This document shows positions 61,438-64,000 of a stretch of 64,000 nucleotides of DNA, piece by piece. Below the pieces are notes generated by a model. That model was given only the letters and a program-made list of their open reading frames with translations, did no database searches and was not told the DNA's origin. The stretch's first letter is position 1. Each line of letters opens with the position of its first letter. A program made the position numbers and the translations under genes. Origin of the DNA: UTCFX2 sp963788305. GTDB lineage: Bacteria; Chloroflexota; Anaerolineae; Anaerolineales; UBA4823. Location of the stretch: NCBI GenBank assembly GCA_963788305.1, contig CAWBGK010000005.1, positions 1 through 64,000 of the forward strand, read 5' to 3'.

Positions 61438-62654
61438 TCATTTTTTGTTGTTTCCTTCCCACTTTGCCGTTTTTCCACTTTCGACCGTCTTATAAATCGG
61501 CGGTTCTGATGCAATCATGATGCAATCTTGATGCATTTCAATTGCTATCGGAGTGGTAATTTCATCCATGAGCCGTGAGGCCCGTTCCTGGTCGTCTGGG
61601 ATGTAATGGGCGTATGTTTCCAATAAGACCTGTACGCTCTGCCCAAGGATCGCCGCAACCCTTACCGGCGGTTCACCGTGTAGAAGCATCATGCTTGCGG
61701 CTGAGTGCCGGATGTCATGAAAACGAATCGCGGGTAATCCTGAGCGTTCTATCATTGTTTGAAACGCATGACTCACGTTATAACCACCACGCGGAGTGCC
61801 AATACTGGAAGGAAAAATCAAGTCGTGTTCCCGCCAGGTGTCCCCGGCAATCGCGACCATTTTCGGAATCGTTAGCGAATATTGGATGTGCAACGCTTCA
61901 ATTAATCCTGTGACCTAATCGAATCGCGCGCCTTCCCCGATCCGTCTTAGGCGGTTGAAAGATAAAGCCGCCGCCCTCAGGGTGATAGACTTGCCGCCTG
62001 ACCTGGATCATCTCTGATTGCCAGTCTACATCTTTCCATTGCAGCCCGATCAACTCACCGCGCCGCATCCCTGTAGCAAATGCCAGCCGATAGAATGGAT
62101 CGCCGTCTACACTCATCAAGAATTGGCTGACTTGCGACTTCGTCCCAAACGCTCATCTCGCGTTTTTCCGGCCTGGGGACCTCAACCAATGCGGCCCAAT
62201 TTATAGACGACAAGCCCAAGGCGGAGGGCGTGTTTCAAGAAGCCGTGTAAGATCGTATGGACAATCTCTATTGTGCGCGCGCTGACCCCCCGCATTTCCA
62301 GGTCCTTATAAAGAGCCTGTATCCGCGCCGCGTTCAGGTCCTGCATCTTGGCTTTTCCGATTGCCGGTAGTATATATAGTCGGACCGATCGGCTGTACTG
62401 CTCCTGTGTCGCTGGGCGCGACTTGGTTTTCTTTATGTCAAGCCAGGATGTCATCAATTCTTCCACCGTGGTTTTGGCGCTCGAATAGGTCAAACCCATC
62501 TTCACCTGCTTGTTGTGACGTTTATCCATTCTTGGCCTTCCTTGCGGGTTTTGAATGTCTTGCCAACCCTCCGCCCTTCGATGGTCACCTGTGCCAGCCA
62601 GGTATTGTTACTTCTGCGGGTGATCGAACCTTCACCATGCGATCTTTTAACCAT
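61438..62654 (-). CDS. Tyrosine recombinase / phage-type integrase (several frameshifts)
   Basis: About 400 residues. The N-terminal arm-binding domain ('VKRSHGEGSITRRSNNTWLA', 'EGRRVGKTFKTRKEGQEW') is followed by the core-binding SAM-like domain ('ATQEQYSRSVRLYILPAIG') and catalytic domain: Arg in 'FATGMRRGELIGLQW', His-x-x-Arg in 'RFHDIRHSAASMMLLHGE', and the Tyr nucleophile in 'LLETYAHYIPDD'. Breaks near 62540 (missing base), 62205, 62125 and 61910; pieces join fully. Its 3' end lies 65 bp from tRNA-His, the classic position of an element integrated at a tRNA 3' end. The element would extend right, beyond the window. Confidence 0.88.
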
Positions 62655-62681
62655 TGTCAATCCTTTCTTTTTAGGGGTAAT

Positions 62682-62709
62682 AACAAACGCCCCGAACGAA
62701 TCCGGGGCA
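62682..62709 (-). terminator. Terminator-like hairpin ahead of the integrase
   Basis: GCCCCG / CGGGGC inverted repeat (62689-62694 and 62703-62708). On the minus strand it is followed by GTTTGTTATT, then the integrase ribosome-binding site and ATG at 62654. It may end transcription from inside the element or attenuate integrase expression. Confidence 0.5.
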
Positions 62710-62766
62710 TTGGATGATGGTAAAATATTTCGCAGCCCGTCAGCCGCTACCCCGGTTGATTGGTCA

Positions 62767-62800
62767 GGCTCGCTCCGGTATTCCCGTACCTGGGCGAGCC
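62767..62800. other. Long near-perfect hairpin upstream of integrase
   Basis: GGCTCGC ... GCGAGCC outer arms with GGTA / TACC inner pairs and a six-base loop form a ~13-bp stem with one mismatch. No T-tract follows on either strand. It lies in a ~220-bp gap without other genes. Confidence 0.5.
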
Positions 62801-62875
62801 GCTTAATTGTTAATCCTGAGGTTTATTTTCGACATCTAGCTTCCACCAAAGTTATACCACGAAAATAAAGAGGAT

Positions 62876-62989
62876 CTATGAATTGAGCGAGCACTTTTCA
62901 TTTTCTGCAAACGCTTTGATCGCCTTTTGTGGTTCTTCGGGTATTCCCGGGTTCAACAGCTTCAAGGTACATTCTGACGTCAATATCAC
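62876..62989 (-). CDS. Possible 37-residue small protein
   Basis: From GTG 62989 the frame encodes a plausible small protein ('LTSECTLKLLNPGIPEEPQK' then a Lys/Ala-rich helix). It starts just after the stop of the upstream membrane protein. Composition looks coding, but no homologue is recognised and no strong ribosome-binding site is seen. It may instead be a fragment of an element gene. Confidence 0.25.
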   Translation of the reverse strand: MILTSECTLKLLNPGIPEEPQKAIKAFAENEKCSLNS

Positions 62990-62995
62990 CCCATA

Positions 62996-63550
62996 TCAAT
63001 TATCGGTTTTATAGGTTTCATCAATATTCTTTTCGATTGCTTGTTGTAATTTTTTTTCAGCGTCAATGAGTTTTTCTAAGCCCAACTCGTTTATTAATCC
63101 ATTCTCAAAATCGACTTTGGATTTCTTGTCCATAATCTGAATAACTCTTGAATATTCATTAAACATAATTTGTAATAGCTCATAGTATTCCAAACTCAAT
63201 GGGGTTCGAACCATTAATTCTGAAACCAATTTGTTTCTGGAATTTATTACATCACTCTCGAGATTAGACATCCTCTCATGAGAAATCATTATGAAATGTG
63301 ACACCAACTTCTGGAACTCAATTAATTCGCTTCTTTTTCTTTCTCTCCGCTGATTGTCAAGATCAATTTCTCTGTGTGTTTTCCTATCTTCAATATCCCA
63401 TTGGTGTTGTTTTTGGAGCTGGTCTTGCACTCGGTTTCGTTCCTCTTTGAATTGTCGTGTTTGAATTAGGTAAGTAAAAAGACCCCCTAATAATGCGCCA
63501 ATTATGGTTGAAATCCCCGAAATTAATGCGATCAAAACTTTTGTATCCAC
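62996..63550 (-). CDS. Membrane-anchored coiled-coil protein of the inserted element
   Basis: 184 residues. An N-terminal transmembrane helix ('VLIALISGISTIIGALLGGL') is followed by a long, highly charged predicted coiled coil ('QFKEERNRVQDQLQKQHQWD', 'HREIDLDNQRRERKRSELIE') and a helical C-terminus. Clearly lower GC than the chromosomal genes, fitting an origin in the inserted element. No family recognised. Single-pass proteins of this kind occur in mobile elements and some defence loci, but no such partner is visible here. Confidence 0.65.
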   Translation of the reverse strand: MDTKVLIALISGISTIIGALLGGLFTYLIQTRQFKEERNRVQDQLQKQHQWDIEDRKTHREIDLDNQRRERKRSELIEFQKLVSHFIMISHERMSNLESDVINSRNKLVSELMVRTPLSLEYYELLQIMFNEYSRVIQIMDKKSKVDFENGLINELGLEKLIDAEKKLQQAIEKNIDETYKTDN

Positions 63551-63707
63551 GATTTCACCTCGAAAGGGCTCACTTTGCCGTTATAAAAAATATTCAAGTC
63601 CATGGAAAATTCTTTCAGACATAGCCCCTTACTATCAGAACAATGCTCCCAAATTCCAGAATTGCCTCATTCTTTATGTAGAAATTGTGAATTTCATCGG
63701 GAATATA

Positions 63708-64000
63708 TTAATTCGAGAACACTAGTGGTAGGAATAAAATATGCTGGGGTAGGAGATTATATGCAAAATTATCACTTTTGTAATTGGTATCGTTTGCTAC
63801 CAGATTGGACGCACTCGAGTAAAAAACAATCGATCTGCCATTTCGAGATATTTCGGGATGACCAGAATCGTTATTTCCCCCAAAACCATCATATGAGACT
63901 GAAACCAAAGATATTTCATCTGTTTCCCGATCATATAGGAATACATCTTGACAATTTTCAAGAAAACCAGCACCACAATAGTTATTATTATCACCTTCGA
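63708..64000 (-). CDS. Beta-propeller (PD40/TolB-like) surface protein, C-terminal part
   Basis: The frame is open through the right window edge, so the N-terminus is missing. The visible ~97 residues contain a WD40-like/PD40 blade ('CQDVFLYDRETDEISLVSVS' then 'DGFGGNNDSGHPEISRNGR' and 'IVFYSSASNLVANDTN'). The C-terminus is 'HILFLPLVFSN', a hydrophobic LPLV tail similar to the one at 58.2 kb. Probably a secreted or surface protein carried by the inserted element or lying beyond it. Confidence 0.75.
   Translation of the reverse strand, partial: EGDNNNYCGAGFLENCQDVFLYDRETDEISLVSVSYDGFGGNNDSGHPEISRNGRSIVFYSSASNLVANDTNYKSDNFAYNLLPQHILFLPLVFSN

Noticed and set aside
62996..63550. Phage defence protein assignment for the membrane coiled-coil protein
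   Set aside because: A single transmembrane helix and coiled coil are not specific, and no effector or nuclease gene is adjacent in the window.
1..64000. CRISPR array
   Set aside because: No run of regularly spaced identical repeats was found, and no cas-like gene is present.

Overview
The window looks like a chromosomal stretch of a Chloroflexota bacterium, most likely Anaerolineae. This rests on gene content and style: Thr/Pro-rich lipoprotein linkers, secreted proteins ending in a 'YLPV/LPLV' tail, a non-pyrrolysine MttB-like protein, a DUF166 protein, a fused response regulator/thioredoxin-reductase-like protein and a large exopolysaccharide locus, at moderate GC. No rRNA gene is present, so the assignment is an inference.

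Layout. 0-5 kb: a sugar-phosphate isomerase entering from the left, a Gfo/Idh/MocA oxidoreductase, a membrane protein, a family-6 uracil/hypoxanthine-DNA glycosylase, a thermonuclease-like lipoprotein and a secreted helical-repeat protein. 5-10 kb: ADP-forming acyl-CoA synthetase, MttB-like methyltransferase, MFS transporter. 10.3-14.3 kb: a compact three-gene operon of a UBP-type zinc finger, a receiver/glutaredoxin-like/TrxR-like fusion, and a cyclic-nucleotide-binding histidine kinase with a C-terminal CoA-binding domain. This is the best candidate in the window for a poorly described signalling system. 14-22 kb: YitT, amidase, enolase-superfamily enzyme, PfkB kinase, DUF166 protein, small membrane protein plus galactokinase. 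22-26.5 kb: C45 peptidase and a secreted M6-like protease. 26.7-41.6 kb: an exopolysaccharide locus, with a minus-strand operon (flippase, three glycosyltransferases, O-antigen ligase/TPR, phosphoglycosyltransferase/CapD-like fusion) and a divergent plus-strand set of glycosyltransferases interrupted by truly decayed pseudogenes. 41.8-48.7 kb: FmdB, M17 aminopeptidase, Tex, nitroreductase, ABC exporter. 48.8-51 kb: two paralogous lipoproteins and an L,D-transpeptidase. 51.3-58.1 kb: a plus-strand run of prs-like, AAA ATPase, GH36, M14 and M24 genes. 58-64 kb: surface protein, hisS, tRNA-His, then a tyrosine integrase and the start of an inserted element.

A property of the whole window dominates interpretation. 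About half of the genes are broken by one-base frameshifts, and nearly every one behaves as a single inserted base, while both halves keep intact family motifs. I read these as insertion-type sequencing or assembly errors, not biology, and therefore give whole-gene spans that bridge the breaks. The glycosyltransferase remnant at 39.4-40.3 kb differs: it carries several in-frame stop codons and is a genuine pseudogene.
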